Numbered from the stretch's first letter, positions 12,496-24,710 are shown. The stretch is DNA of 64,000 bases from Mytilus californianus (GCF_021869535.1 NW_026262659.1:8680001-8744000), one strand, 5' to 3'. Numbers and translations are program-made. The notes: generated from the sequence alone by a model not told the origin.

Positions 12496-13483
12496 AAGTA
12501 AAATCACAAAAATACTGAACTCCGAGGAAAATTCAATCGGAAAGTCCCTAATCACATGGCAAAATCAAATGACAAAACACATCAAACGAATGGACAACAA
12601 CTGTCATATTCCTGACTTGGTACAGGCATTTTCAAATGTAGAAAATGGTGGATTGAACCTGGTTTTATAGCGCTAAACCTCTCACTTGTACGACAGTCTT
12701 ATCAAATTTCGTTATATTTACAACGATGCGTGAACAAAACAGACATTATAAATAAAATAGTCAAAATATGGGTACAGCAGTCATCACTGTGTTACAATAC
12801 CAAAACAAACAATTATTTACAAAAAAAGCACAAAAGCATCTATCAAATTAAGACCCACATTCATTGCTTCGCGTGTCTGACGTCAGAAAATGTAAACGTC
12901 ACATAAGAAAAAAGTTTGTCATTCAATGTCTATTCAAAACAATTTTATAATTTCACATGGGGAATGTTGGTATACAGGGTTAAAAAATCAAAAGTTATGT
13001 TAGAATTAATTTCAGAAATAGACCGAGATTTATAATTGTCCAGAAGTTCTTCAGAACCCTTAAGAATCCACATATGGTAAATACCACTACGCGAGTAAAA
13101 TAAATTTGTCGTTTGTCGTTCAAAGTATTTTCAAATTTATAATAGAACAATAACATAATGACATATAATAGAACAATAACATAATGACGGGATCTTTTAA
13201 AGTACAGAGTCACGTTATAAGAACCACAGAAACACAAAAAGTCGCATATACAAAACACACCAGTAAAAATTAAAGATAATACAAACACATTGACGGGATG
13301 TATAAGTACCTAGCCACGTCAAATGGATATCACAGAAAACAAACCAAACAGTAAAAGTAATATTAATAATAGAACAAAGACAAATGAAAGAACAATATTA
13401 CACGTTGTTAAGATGATAAACAACGTCAGTATGCAGAATCTATACTTCAAGACCATCATGTATTGTTTGTGAAGTTGATACGG
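12496..13483 (+). mobile_element. Repeat family E copy 1, inserted in the RNase H region
   Basis: The block from aagtaaaatcacaaaa to gaagttgatacgg is repeated at 31111-31878, and its start recurs inverted at about 51223-51413. The host retroelement frame breaks off just before it (…MTLVRQ) and resumes right after it (…RMVLMNLKHN). Internally it contains degenerate short direct repeats (gacgggat…gagtcacgt). No coding capacity is seen, so it is probably a non-autonomous element. Confidence 0.7.
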
Positions 13484-14552
13484 ATGGTTTTAATGAACTT
13501 AAAACACAATACGTCAGTTAAGGCAATTTATATCCCTTCAAAACAAAACCAAATTGCTGATTGTCTTTCTCGTTCGCAGTGGGGAAAGTTCAGAAGCCTA
13601 GCTCCAGAAGCAGACCAGTGGCCAACCAAAATACCAACACAGATCTGGAACATTTAAGTCAGGTGGCGGATTATATTGTCAATCAAGGTGTGTCCAAAAA
13701 TACACAAAAATCATACAATTTGGCTCTGTCAAAACTTTGTAATTTTAGATCATCTTACAAATTGAAACAGCATTAACCAATGCCAGTCAATGATTTGCTA
13801 AATTGTATAGCTTTTTTGTCAGTACAATGTCTTTCTGGGGGTACCATATCATCTTATATATCAGGAGTTTCATACCATCATAAAATACAAGGCATACATG
13901 ATACTACAAAATTCTTTATAATTGGCAAGGCATTAGAAAGAATAAAAAGAATTCAAGGAGGGAAACGTAATGACATTAGAGCACCAATTACAGTGCAATT
14001 GTTAGCAGATATGATAGGTTGTTTAGATAAAGTATGTAAGAATAAATATTTTCAGCAGTTTTTTCAGTTGCCTTCTTTGGTTTGCTAAGGGTAGGGGAAA
14101 TCACTACTTCAAAACCTAAGTCTGTTATAAATGGCTCCAACTTAACAATTTCTGATATTTTAGTTAAGAAAAAAGTCCTGGAGCTAAGAGTAAGGTGGTC
14201 AAAAACTGACCAAAAGGGAAAGTCCGTTACTTTATTGATCCCTGACAACAGAAAAAACTACTGTCCGATACGACTCATTAACGAATACTTAAAGGTACGA
14301 CCTACCTGTAACAATAAAGATTTGTTTATTCATTATAATGGTATGCCTTTAACTAGATACCAATTCAGCAGTATACTGGAAAAGGCTTTACATTTTCTTC
14401 ATTTAAGTAAAGGTCATTTTAGGTCACATAATTTTAGAATTGGGGGAGCCACGGAACTAGCCAGGCAGGGGGTCTCAGAGGAGGTAATTATGAAATTAGG
14501 CAGATGGAAATCGCATGTTTATTCGCGCTATATTAGGTTGCAATTTTTCTAG
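13484..14552 (+). pseudogene. RNase H C-terminus and tyrosine recombinase, Ngaro/DIRS-like
   Basis: After the insertion the RNase H end is readable (IPSKQNQIADCLSR at about 13530-13575). The recombinase follows: an N-terminal core-binding part (VADYIVNQGVSKNTQKSY, frame change near 13600) and a catalytic part. Visible catalytic residues are Arg in LRVGE (14088-14090), His and Arg in HNFR (14427-14438), Trp in GRWKS and Tyr in YSRYIR (14520-14531). A stop at 13774-13776 and a frameshift near 14060-14090 disrupt it. The final stop at 14550-14552 is followed in the same frame by the hydrolase domain. Such enzymes integrate a circular DNA copy. Confidence 0.75.
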
Positions 14553-15125
14553 TTTCAACAGGCTAACAAGCTACAAGTTTTCACAGGTCCCAAGATTTTA
14601 TGGATTGTTGGAAGTTCCCTTGTTCATTGGGCCAATGTAGAGGCGAAGAAATATGGTAGGACCAACCTGGGACTGGAGTCCAAAGGTGTTACAACATACT
14701 GGATTGGGCAACCTGGTTTACAGATAAAAGATTTGGACTCCCTACTGGATGCAAAAAGAAGATTTTTACCTTCTCCTAATTTTATTATTATTCACTGTGG
14801 AGCTAATGATTTGACAGATTTAGAATTGACAGGGAAGGGTTTAATTGAAAATGTAAAATGTTCTATCCTACGTTACCAGGCTTTATTTAAAAATGTTATT
14901 ATAATATGGTCTTCAATGCTACAGCGCAGATACTGGCATTTTGCATCCTTGAATGCGGGTGCAATAATCGAACAGAAGAGAAAAAGAGTGAGTTCAGTGG
15001 TCAAAAACTTTGTAATAGAAAATGGGGGGAAAGCTATTTTACATTTTGGACCGGTCAAATACGGAAAAATCCTCATTGGCCCATGGGCTAATACGGGACG
15101 TTCACTTCCAGTTTCAATTTTCTAA
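14553..15125 (+). pseudogene. SGNH (GDSL-like) hydrolase domain at the end of the Ngaro-like element
   Basis: The reading frame continues in phase from the recombinase stop at 14550-14552. It shows SGNH block I, WIVGSS (GSS at 14610-14618, candidate catalytic Ser), and block III, HCGAND (GAND at 14799-14810). The C-terminal block V (DxxH) is not evident, so the domain is truncated or diverged. The shared frame suggests that recombinase and hydrolase were one polyprotein before the stop arose, unless the stop is read through. Comparable hydrolase domains are known from some tyrosine-recombinase retroelements; the role there is unclear. Confidence 0.6.
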
Positions 15126-15551
15126 CGCCTAAGCTTACTTAACTTTGGACGTATCGTTATGCATACAGAATATGTTTGTATCATATTTTTAACTTAAACT
15201 CGTAAATATAAAATAAACAAAAAGTTTAAATGATGTTCCATGTTTTGTAACGTCTTGAAACAGAAATATTTCACAGCCTTTTCGAGAAAAACTTTCAATT
15301 ATTATCACTGTATTATTTCCGTTGATCGATCATCATCAGAACGCAGACGATTCAAGAGTAAGAGTGGTTAAATAAAAGCAACAGTAGTATACAGGAGTTC
15401 AAAAGTCATAAATCGATTGAGAGAAAACAAATCCGGGTTACAAACCAAAAAGACCCTATGAGTGAATCAAAATTAATTCCAAAAAAACACTATTTTTAAT
15501 AACTTGACAACAGTATCGTAACTATATCCTTTGTGAATAACTATACAAATA
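15126..15551. repeat. Non-coding, with a fragment of repeat family D
   Basis: At about 15355-15440 the motifs caacagtagtatac and ttcaaaagtcataaat match family D (fuller copies at 49548-49850, 53826-54290 and 58435-58855). The rest is unique AT-rich DNA; nothing else is seen. Confidence 0.5.
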
Positions 15552-15720
15552 AGAAGATGTGGTATGATTGCCAATGAGAACACTCTCGAGACTAAATGCC
15601 ATAGAAGATAGCAACTATATGTCACCGTATGGCCTTCAACAAGCAGCAAAACGCATACCTAATAGTCAGCTTTATAGGCCCAGAAATGAAAAATGTAAAA
15701 CAATTCAAAAGTGATCGATG
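15552..15720 (+). mobile_element. Family M fold-back element, left end only
   Basis: It begins agaagatgtggtatg and continues with the motif accgtatggccttcaac. It matches the first part of the complete family M copy at 29266-29874, so it is a truncated copy. Confidence 0.65.
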
Positions 15721-16660
15721 TTCAAAACAAAAAATGAAAAATAAATAGGATATACTGCAACACACAACAAGATAATACATGTAGCCTTGTACCCATGATA
15801 AAATTTTGTAAAATGTTTGAAAAGTTTGTGATATCGAAAACCCTTGTGTAATAATTTTTCAGTAAAACATAGATTTCGTTCGTTAAAATCAAATACGTTG
15901 TTCATTCGCGAGCGAATCGAACAAGTTGAGAGAAAAAACGTTTAACAAAAATACCGAACTCAAAAATGGAAGTCCATGTATAAACACCATACGATGGTTC
16001 AAAAATATAAAAAAAAACGGACCATTAACAATAGGAAATGAAAGACCATCTCTTTCATCGTAAATTCAGTATTACGTTTCCCGTTAGAGATGTAGATATC
16101 AAGATCCAGGAAAGGGCAGTGTTCATTGTTAGAATTACATTTATATAAAGTAAGTTCAACAGGTGAAATCTCTTTTGTGTACATGTTACAATCGTCATTA
16201 TGGAGAACCAAAATATCATCCAAATATATAAAAGTGTTGTTAATTTTTTTGTATCGGATGTTGTTTTAATGGATCTTTATTGATTTAAGACATTAATTGT
16301 GACTCGTAACAATACAGAAACAGGACTGCAACAAATGGTGCACAGTTAGTCCCCATTGGAATTCCGATAATTTGGCCATTTCTATCCACTTTATACAGTA
16401 AGTATGGATGAGTCGTGGATGATGTCACGACCCTCCTTCCACTTAACGACAGACGCGGGACGATATTTATGTCCTTTTCTAAGGAATGATTTCAGCTCTC
16501 GGTCCTGGACTATGTTATATCTCCTGGGGAATGGGGGCATATATGCATTAGGTATTACTTCAATTTCATGACGTAGGGGTATTGTCACTGATATTAACAT
16601 CTTTGCATACCACGCTATATTTAAAAACATATTTCCGGGTAGATTTGTCGTAAACATAAC
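15705..16660 (-). pseudogene. Penelope-like element reverse transcriptase remnant
   Basis: Read on the minus strand, collinear pieces appear in several frames. They are RELKSFLRKGHKYRP (near 16500), MGTNCAPFVA (near 16340), MDDILVLHNDD (16223 downward; RT catalytic DD), FLDLDIYIS, then DFNERNLC and GFRYHKL (15905-15800). These are PLE reverse transcriptase motifs in the expected order. Frameshifts and deletions between pieces show it is dead. No GIY-YIG domain is attached. The same subfamily recurs at 30420-30930. Confidence 0.7.
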
Positions 16661-17278
16661 AAATAAGAGGGAGCTTAGTATTATTTTAAGATACTAGTAG
16701 CCAGAAATTTGTTCTTTTTCAGCATAATCATTACGAATACTGGCAATATTTATAAAATCAAAATCTTTATTGATATATTTGATTTAGAAAAAAATATATG
16801 ATCTTCAGGGCGATCAATCTTTGGATACAGTTTAAAATAATAGTATGCAATTATTATTCGGTGACTTTATACGTAGGACGACTTAATATGGAATTTTGTT
16901 GCAATCCTCCAACATTTGATGTAATTTATTGACAGGTAAAGAACAGAATTTGGTCTGCCATTATTTTTATAGGTAGTAATTAGGTCGAAATTTTCTCTTA
17001 TTGCGATTTATCCTACGTCCATGAGAACGGTTTTTACTTACAGTTTTTGAAACTATATCTACGTGTTAACAGAAGCGGTTCTTGATACATTACCAATTCC
17101 TATGATATCATTATTAAGACCGAGAGAATAAAATGTCTGTAATTTTTTAGTCTAAATTAATTAAATTGTTTTCCGCAATCGTACAAATTTTGAATGAGAA
17201 CACTACTACTAGAGGTTAATATGGTGATTGTGATTCTTGGTGTGTTAATAAATGAAACTTTTAAAGTTAAAACATAAT
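16661..17278. other. Non-coding AT-rich stretch
   Basis: No open frame, repeat or RNA signature could be recognised here. Confidence 0.3.
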
Positions 17279-17455
17279 AGCATGTTAATCAAGAGTTTAA
17301 ATGCCTTGCTTGCAAACTTTGTTTGGTTGTTTGCTCAGACATTGTAATTATGATTGACACCTAAAATCAAAGAGTAGGCGGAGTAACAGTTTGTTTACTA
17401 TATAAAGAGATTTAATTGGACAATGAATATCATATTATTTCCAGTCAGGCACTTA
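17279..17455 (+). repeat. Inverted repeat, left arm (partner 19139-19306)
   Basis: About 170 bases (from catgttaatcaagag to agtcaggcactt) recur in reverse complement at 19139-19306 with moderate divergence. The arms flank 1.7 kb without coding capacity and may be ends of a non-autonomous element or two inverted copies of one repeat. Confidence 0.65.
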
Positions 17456-17590
17456 AAGGGTATACAGAAATGAAAGAATTTACAAATTAAAACTAATACA
17501 TTTTTTACAGTAAAGCAAGATTTGACGGGTTGATTTTTTTATTTGATATGATAATGAAAAGTTTTCTGCACACAATTGCGTTATTCTGAA

Positions 17591-17730
17591 TACAATACAA
17601 TACAATACAATACAATACAATACAATACAATACAATACAATACAATACAATACAACACAATACAATACAATACAATACAATACAATACAATACAATACAA
17701 TACAATACAATACAATACAATACAATACAA
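17591..17730 (+). repeat. Pentanucleotide microsatellite (TACAA)28
   Basis: There are 28 uninterrupted TACAA units with one variant (tacaacacaa at 17651-17660). The long frames across it are artefacts of the repeat. Confidence 0.97.
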
Positions 17731-19138
17731 TAGAGGGCCTACAAGGGGCAACATGAGATTACAACATGACACATGGTTAATAGTAAACAAATACAAAATA
17801 AAAGCACAATACTGAGGGGAAAGACTTACCAGATTGATAGCATTTAATGACACTCACAAAAAAAAAAAAGAAAATCAGAAATACATATTATTTAACTATG
17901 TCTTGTATATGTTGTTAATGTCTATATGAAGGTCAATAGCATTTAGATAAATTAATACATATACATATCTTAGATTAGATTACGATAGAGTTTAAGGCAA
18001 ATGATCATATAGAAATTTACTCACAAAATATAAAATATCCTTGTCGTCGTTATTTGATATAAAAAAGAACTTTTCCTCTTCATTTAACTGGCTAAAAATT
18101 TTCACAATAGTTACGAGATATAAAGGTAAAAGCTTCTTTTCTCTCAATATTGGAAGATGAAACATGATCGTTTATCCTTTTTTTTTCTCTGTCATCATGT
18201 TTAATATAAATACTTTTATTGTTTTCATATTATCAATACATTTACACGAATAGGTAAAAGAGATATTACTGCATGAACATTGATTATTTTATTTAAGTTG
18301 TGTGTTGTGTATATTTTAGTTAGTTTTGCTTTTTTGTAAAATCATAAAAAATGATTTTGAATTGTTCACCGTTTCCCCTTCATCTTTCTACCCATAAAAA
18401 TGCTACACCCCAACCCCCAATATATATATACTGCTATCGGCAAACAATTTTTAAAGTTTTGACTGGTTTCGGATTTCTCGCTTCTTTTTTTGGATCGTAA
18501 TGACGAAACAATATAGATTTCATTTCTCGCTAAAATATGTAAAGAATTAGATCATCACAAAAATTGAAATGGGAATTGGGAACCATTGATTTCTCTAGAT
18601 GGAAACTTATATATCAAATAATTAATAATTAGGCAGGAATATGATTTCATTTCTTGTTGCATACTTGTCAAATTGTAATGCACTAAGCAAATAAGAGAAT
18701 GAGTTTTAAAAATTGTGTTACTATTTCTATTTTAAATAAAATACAAGAGTTAGTAAATATACAATTATTGTAATTGCCGAAGAGTGCCTTTATAATATTG
18801 ATGGTCAGATTCCCTTTATTACTACTACTGTATTGACCCTTATAGCATTGCGAGCCACTGATTTCTCAAACAGTTTTCAACAAAGCGATCTGGAAGTTAT
18901 TTTTACTTGTAGAATATATACAGTAGTTTAAAGTGCAAAATTTCACGTAAATAGAAGAGACATATGTTTTATATGTCTCAGTAATAAGTAACAAGAAATC
19001 ATATTTCATGACAACATAATAGTTTTAATTCAAATGTGACATTAAAACTGCTCATGCTTTACCTTTTTAATCCATTTCAAAATTGGTTAAACTTACCTTT
19101 CCTGTACCCCCTTTAGCCCATGCTTCATTTTATCTTTC
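17731..19138. other. Non-coding AT-rich stretch between inverted repeats
   Basis: No gene or known repeat is recognised. Short homopolymers and a TA tract near 18420 are the only low-complexity features. Confidence 0.35.
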
Positions 19139-19306
19139 AAGTGCCTAACTGGAAATTATCAAATCTTTGTATATAGTAAACAGACCGCTACTCCGCCTAA
19201 CCACTGAATTCAGGTGTCAATCTTAATTACAATGCATGAGCAAACAGCCAAACAAAGTTTGCAAGCAAGACATTTAAACTCATGATTAACAGGGTATATT
19301 ATTTAA
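19139..19306 (-). repeat. Inverted repeat, right arm (partner 17279-17455)
   Basis: This is the reverse complement of 17279-17455, with indels. The shared core includes the complement of gcttgcaaactttg. Confidence 0.65.
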
Positions 19307-19479
19307 ACTCTAAATGTATTTGGTTTTCTAAAACGATAAAGGTGTTCTTACGTGCGTATAGATAAATAGCGTCTGGTTTCACCTACGTACTGAATACCGC
19401 AGCCCGGTTTGTTTAGGTAAGGCATATATAATATTGTATTTTTTTTCAATTTATGTCAGCTTCAAAATTTAAGGACAAT

Positions 19480-20025
19480 GTTCAACCATTCAAAGTGGAC
19501 CTTGATATTTTAGTCTTAGATGCATAATTTTTTTATTAGTTGTTATTGGCTTTGAACTAGCTGTCAGATCTGTACTAGTGTCTTTTTGTCGTGAGGATCT
19601 ATATAAGTACCCTAGCTGTCTCGTCCGCGTCGTGTTTTTTTTTAGATGTATTTCTTTTTCTAGGTATGTTCTTATTGTGTACTGTTACACCACTATCCAA
19701 GGTTAGGGGAGGGTTGGAACCTTCAAAATAGTTTAAACCCGCCATATTGTATATGTTTATGTCCCAAGTCAGGAGCCTGTAGTTCAGTAGTAGTCGTTGT
19801 TTTTCTGTTTCTGATATTTGTTTTTCGTTTATTGATTTGCATAGTTTGTTCTAATGTTGTACCGTTACACCACTGTGCCATATTAGGGGAGGGTTTTGCC
19901 AACAAACTAGTTTAACCCCGCCACATTCTGTATATGCCTGTTCCAAGTCAGGAGCCTGTAATTCAGTTTTTAGAACTCTGATGGATAGTTGTCTCATTGG
20001 CAATCATACCACATCTTCTTATTTT
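19480..20025 (-). mobile_element. Family M-related repeat with internal duplication
   Basis: The right end (gttgtctcattggcaatcat, about 19990-20015) is the terminal repeat of family M. About 105 bases with the motif ggagggtt and aagtcaggagcctg occur twice (19681-19785 and 19860-19965). The left part, 19480-19580, matches 29930-30050 in reverse complement. Confidence 0.6.
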
Positions 20026-20780
20026 TGTATGATGTAAAAATATATTCTTCAAACAAATCTGTAGACTTATCCGCTGTCTCTTAAGCTGTTGCTTCAACAT
20101 AATACAGCTTGTATTGATTAAAATGGAAATAACTTGCGTAAAATTTATAATTGAAATGAAAAGTTACCGTCATCTATGTATATCAATACAACGTATATAT
20201 ATAGGGATGATTATCAAATCCTTCCACTTATTTGTAACACTGAAGAATTTAAGGTAGATAAAGAGAACAGTACAAATATGTTATTGGACTTTAAAAAAAA
20301 AACTTAGATTTAAATATTTGTATTACACAAACAGGAAGTTTTTCATTACAATAGAAGATTTGCTTGTGGAATTTTAAAAGGTTGGCCTACATTGTACTTT
20401 TTTAAACATTGGAGTAGTCGAGTTTTACAAAGGATTTCTTGTATAGAAGATGTAGAGAGACAAAGTACAGAAATAAAGTGTATCACACAATTGTTTCTAT
20501 ATACTGTCAGGTTCAATGGTTTCTATATACTGTTAGGTTTTTCAATGAATATAGGGCATATTTGTCTTTTGTCGTTAGGATCTTGTATTGAATGTTAAGT
20601 TACTGATAAGTGGTAATCCGAAAATTTCATATAAACAAAACGTCCATAATATTTGTCATTTTAGCCAGGATTTAAAAAAAGATTTATTCGATTGCTTTAA
20701 GGAATGCGGTCGCTATTATGATGAAATAGATAGAAGAAGAAAAAACTATAGCAGTAAATAAGATTAAAGAAACTAACAAA
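20026..20780. other. Region upstream of HEPN exon 1
   Basis: It presumably contains the promoter and 5' UTR of the gene starting at 20781. A TA-rich motif (acgtatatatatag, about 20191) could be TATA-like, but nothing singles it out. Confidence 0.25.
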
Positions 20781-20985
20781 ATGTCGATATTATCCGCCGA
20801 AGAGGAAAATTATCTTCAATTGATAAGACTTGTTAATACTTTTGCTACAACGGCTGTGAGAGTCACATTCAACAAGTATTTTCCGCCGCCAATACTATCT
20901 ACAATGCTAAAGAATGAAAAGTCTAATCTGAAGAAAAGGAGAGTGTTAAATGTTATGCAATGGGATCTTACGTACCCAGCAACAG
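20781..20985 (+). CDS. HEPN (DZIP3-like) exon 1 of HEPN-STAND-ankyrin gene
   Basis: The ATG at 20781 opens 68 codons ending at a consensus donor (cag|gtatgt; GT at 20986-20987) in phase 1. The peptide MSILSAEEENYLQLIRL, then AVRVTFNKYFPPPILSTML and MQWDLTYP near the end, matches the N-terminal half of the DZIP3/hRUL138-type HEPN domain as I recall it. Joining in phase to the acceptor at 28481-28482 restores a Gly codon and continues directly into the C-terminal half. HEPN domains are RNA-binding or RNase helices often fused to immune NTPases. The start is supported by the family's usual N-terminus; no upstream in-frame extension was needed. The intron to exon 2 is about 7.5 kb. Confidence 0.75.
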
Positions 20986-21005
20986 GTATGTGTGATAAAA
21001 GTTAA

Positions 21006-21625
21006 AAGAAAATATTCAAATTGTACAGAATTTGAAAACCCATTCAAACTGAGGAACAAATCAGCTTTTTGCTAGTACAATATATATACTTCTCAAAGAA
21101 ATATTAGCAATACTTCCATTGAGATTAATGGGGATCAAATTTTGAAGGATTATATATTAGTATAAAGTGCTAAATGATCTGAAATTAAGAACAATCCTGT
21201 TTTAAATGAAATGGAATTGACTAAAGAAGAAAACTGAAAAATTTATGATACACATTTGGGGTGTAAAAGAGTGAGAGTTAAATGGTACTCTGTTCATATG
21301 GAAATCAATTTTACAATCATTTTCACCAATCAGTCAATTTTATGTGCTGTATGCATTTTTTTAACCAGAACATGTGCCAAAAATTGTAGTTGTCTCAAAT
21401 TTGACCGACAAAACTGTATTACCTTTTTATGCACAGATGATTGAAGATTAAGAAAACACAATCCTGAAAAATAAATCGAAATTTTGTTTAACTTTATTTT
21501 CAGTCACAAGTTGTGTTGCTAAACATGTTTTGAGAAGTGTATAAAGAAAATCTTATTCTTAGCATCATATAAATTCAGTGGATGTTAAACGTCTATTGCA
21601 TGCATATTCATGAAACGCCTGAAAT
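21006..21625. other. Intron 1 sequence without recognisable features
   Basis: AT-rich, with only short accidental frames. Confidence 0.35.
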
Positions 21626-22680
21626 TTATAACGTGTTGTTTTCTTTTTTATAGCACTGGGTCGATACCTCTGCTGGTGGACTATCAGTCCCCGAGGGTAT
21701 AATAAGCTCAGTAATCAGAACTTCGGTACTAACATGATTAATAACAAACTATCTAAAATTGCCCGCTTATAAATTTTGAAATTATACAGAAACTAAGGTT
21801 TCAACTCCCTCAGGCAAAGTTGGCCTTAGAAGGATTTGGCTATTTTTAGGTCTTTTTTTGGAATATAGCTCTTCAACGTTTTCGGTCCTTATACATTCTT
21901 GGCTTTCAAATATTCGGCTTTGATCGTTCCTGATGAAGGTAGACCCAGAAAGGTGTTTCTGATGCATGACATTTATAACGTGTTGTTTTCATTCATTTAC
22001 AGCAATGAGTCGATACCTCTGCTGGTGGACTATCAGTCCCCGAAGGTATCATCAGCTCATTAGCCAGTACTTCAGTACTGACATGATTTATAATATTTAA
22101 AATTGCCCGTTTATAAATTTTGAAATTATACAGAAACTAAGGTTACAACTCCCTCAGGCAAAGTTGGTCTTAGATGGATTTAGCTATTTTTATGTCCTTT
22201 TTGGTTTTTAGTTCTTCAACGTTTCCGGTCCTTATACATTCTTGGCTTTCAAATACTTCGGCTTTGAGCGTTCCTGATGAAGGTAGGTCTAGAAAAATGC
22301 TTCGAACGCATGAAATTTAAAACGTTTTGTTTTCATTTTTATACAGCACTGAGTCGATACCTCTGCTGGTGGACTATCAGTCCCCGAGGGTATCATCATC
22401 TCAGTAGTCAGTACTTCGGTACTGACATGATTTTTAACAAACTATCTAAAATTGCCCGTTTATAAATTTTGAAATTATACAGAAACTAAGGTTTCAACTC
22501 CCTCAAGAAAAGTTGGCCTTAGATGGATTTGGCTATTTTTTAGGTCCTTTTTGGTTTATAGCTCTTCAACGTTTTCGGTTCTTATACATTCTTGGCTTTC
22601 AAATATTCGGCTTTGAGCGTTCCTAATGAAGGTATATCCAGAAAAATGCTTCGAAAGCATGAAATTTATAACGTGTTGTT
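21626..22680 (+). repeat. Tandem repeat, three units of about 345 bp
   Basis: The motif ataacgtgttgttttc or a close variant recurs at about 21628, 21969, 22315 and 22664 (spacings about 341-349). Each unit contains gtcgatacctctgctggtg, a small inverted repeat (agtac-ttcg-gtact) and a tail with ctgatgaaggta followed by agaaa. There is no coding evidence; short frames such as 22277-22465 lie in the repeat. Confidence 0.85.
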
Positions 22681-23084
22681 TTGTTTGGTTTTTTTTTCAT
22701 GATCAAGACATGTTTAATTCATAGGTTTATTATCAATGGCCTCGAAATAGGTTACAGTATCTGCAATGTCACGAGTCCGGATGCTGTAATTGAATGCTGT
22801 CGATGATTGCTGTATGTCATGTTTATTTTTTGTTTTTGTTTATTGTTTTGTGCATAAATCAAGGCGTTTTTTTTTTTTTTTTTTTTTTTTTTGGTGATGT
22901 CGTGGCTTATTAAAGGTGGCTTTGTTACTACACGATGTTGGTTTTTCTCTGGGTTGAAGGCCGTGTGGTATACGAGTTTGGTCAGTGACTTTTTAAAGCC
23001 TATATTTGTTTATACGGTCGACTCATTTCGACTGCGCATATAACACAGTTGCAGTTTTAATTCATAGGACGACATAACAGGGTA
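22681..23084. other. Non-coding intron sequence with a T-run
   Basis: A run of about 26 T at 22867-22892. Otherwise nothing recognised. Confidence 0.4.
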
Positions 23085-24080
23085 TATATATTTAAATGAC
23101 ATTGCAGAGAAAGTTACATTTTTTACCAGACTCTATGCGGATGACACTTCGTTTAGTTACTTGTAGCACGATGAAAGACTTTTCAAAACTATGCTTATCG
23201 TGACTTGGGGGAGCTGAACGAATGGCCAAGGAGTTGGTTTAAGTCTTTTAACGCAGATTAAACAGATTTTTTTTTTATAGAATGACACACCAAATCTTAA
23301 ATTCTCTTTAATTGATAAAGAAATATCTGCTATAAAATGCCACAAACAAATTGGGTAACGTTTTGCTCTGATGCTCTGTATAATAGCAATATTGAAAATT
23401 TGATATCTTGTGTTACAAAACATAAGAACCGACTTTACAGGCAACATTTAGTATAACGTTATCTAGTATTTGTAAGACCCATTTTTGAATATGCAATTGA
23501 AGTTTGGGGTAATCGTTTTATATGATATGCTAATGAACTCGAAGGTTTAAAGCTAGAAGCTTCTAGAATAGTTACTGGTTTGCTTATACATGTATTTACA
23601 AAAGCTGAAAGTTTTTGAAAAGAAGTTTGGTCGGAATCTTTAATTGAAAGGATGAGATTGCGAAAATTACAAATGTTTCATAATGTTTATATACATATAA
23701 CAAGCTCCGAATTATCTATGCAGATGAATTGTTTACATCTGCTTCTACGATTTACAAAAGTTAAATATAGGTGGGTTATTTAGGATTTTCAACGGTTGCA
23801 TCTTATATACGTGTTTATACTCAAATTATAGTATGGAGTTTAGAGATATTTATAAACTTTTAAATAGAAGACAAATTTTCAAAAAAAACAGTCGATCATG
23901 AAAGGTACAAATACATTTGGATCATCCTATGAACATAAACATAAATCCCACTGAAAAATTCCACAGAAAGATCAAAGATTGATATATTTTTTAAGCATAA
24001 CTTTGAATATCTGCCTCATCCTTCTCGGGCGACGGTTTTTGTCCTGAAATCACAAAAAGCAAAAAAATGTTTTATATATA
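23085..24080 (+). pseudogene. Dead LINE, reverse transcriptase C-terminal half
   Basis: Broken frames read as a CR1/jockey-type RT. They show RLYADDTSFSYL (YADD at about 23130), NGQGVGLSL in place of the usual W-rich motif, a segment like DPFLNMQLKFGV (IRPIFEYA-like, 23476 onward), EASRIVTGL (about 23550) and IERMRLRKLQMFHNVY (about 23645). Many stops and frameshifts are present. It lies in intron 1 of the HEPN-STAND gene, same strand. Confidence 0.65.
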
Positions 24081-24516
24081 TAATCCCGCTTCATATTCCA
24101 ATTTTTATATAAAGGCTATGTTGAAATAAAATCAATAAACTTTAATAATTTTGAGTCCGCCTTTAAACGAAATATTGAAATAGACTTTTTTTTAGTGTTT
24201 TTTTTTTACCTTTCGAAATTTCTCCTTGTCCACCAATCAGACAACTAATAGTATTTTAAGTTGACAAAATACCTCATAGTTTATCTATGATGCTCAATAC
24301 CAGACTCAAGTTGGCGGCCACTTTTAACAGCCAGTCAAGATAGCAGCCAATTTTTATGATATTTCTAAAAACCAAAAAACTGTATAAGACTCAAACATTC
24401 CAAAAAAACTCACAATCTCAGTTACATTTAGTTGGCGCTACTTTGATAGCGGAATTTGACATTATCATGTCTTGCCATGATTCTCAAAAGATGACAACCC
24501 GTTTTATGTATATAGA
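24081..24516. other. Non-coding intron sequence
   Basis: No feature recognised between the dead LINE and the family M fragment. Confidence 0.3.
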
Positions 24517-24710
24517 TATAAGAAGATGTGGTATGAGTGCCAATGAGACAACTCTCCATCCAAGTCGAAATTTATAAAAGTAAACCATTATAGGTCACAG
24601 TACGGTCTTCAACACGGAGCCTTGGCTCACACCGAACAGTAAGCTATAAAGGGCCCGTAAAATTACAAGTGTAAAATCATTCAAACGGGGTATGCCCATG
24701 ATGATAGCAG
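24517..24710 (+). mobile_element. Family M fold-back element, left end only
   Basis: It starts agaagatgtggtatg and contains cagtacggtcttcaac and ctataaagggcccg. It matches the left end of the full copy at 29266-29874. Confidence 0.65.

Larger units (their letters stand above)
11042..15125 (+). mobile_element. Ngaro/DIRS-like tyrosine-recombinase retrotransposon, broken
   Basis: Domain order on the plus strand is gag-like, reverse transcriptase, RNase H, tyrosine recombinase, SGNH hydrolase. A tyrosine recombinase instead of an integrase defines the DIRS order; a hydrolase domain at the end points to the Ngaro-like branch (recalled knowledge). The copy is dead: frameshifts, stops, a deletion between gag and RT, and an unrelated repeat at 12496-13483 inside RNase H. 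The terminal repeats expected for this order were not identified. Confidence 0.75.

Noticed and set aside
17480..17853. Several long frames with YCIVL or QYNTI repeats
   Set aside because: They are translations of the TACAA microsatellite.
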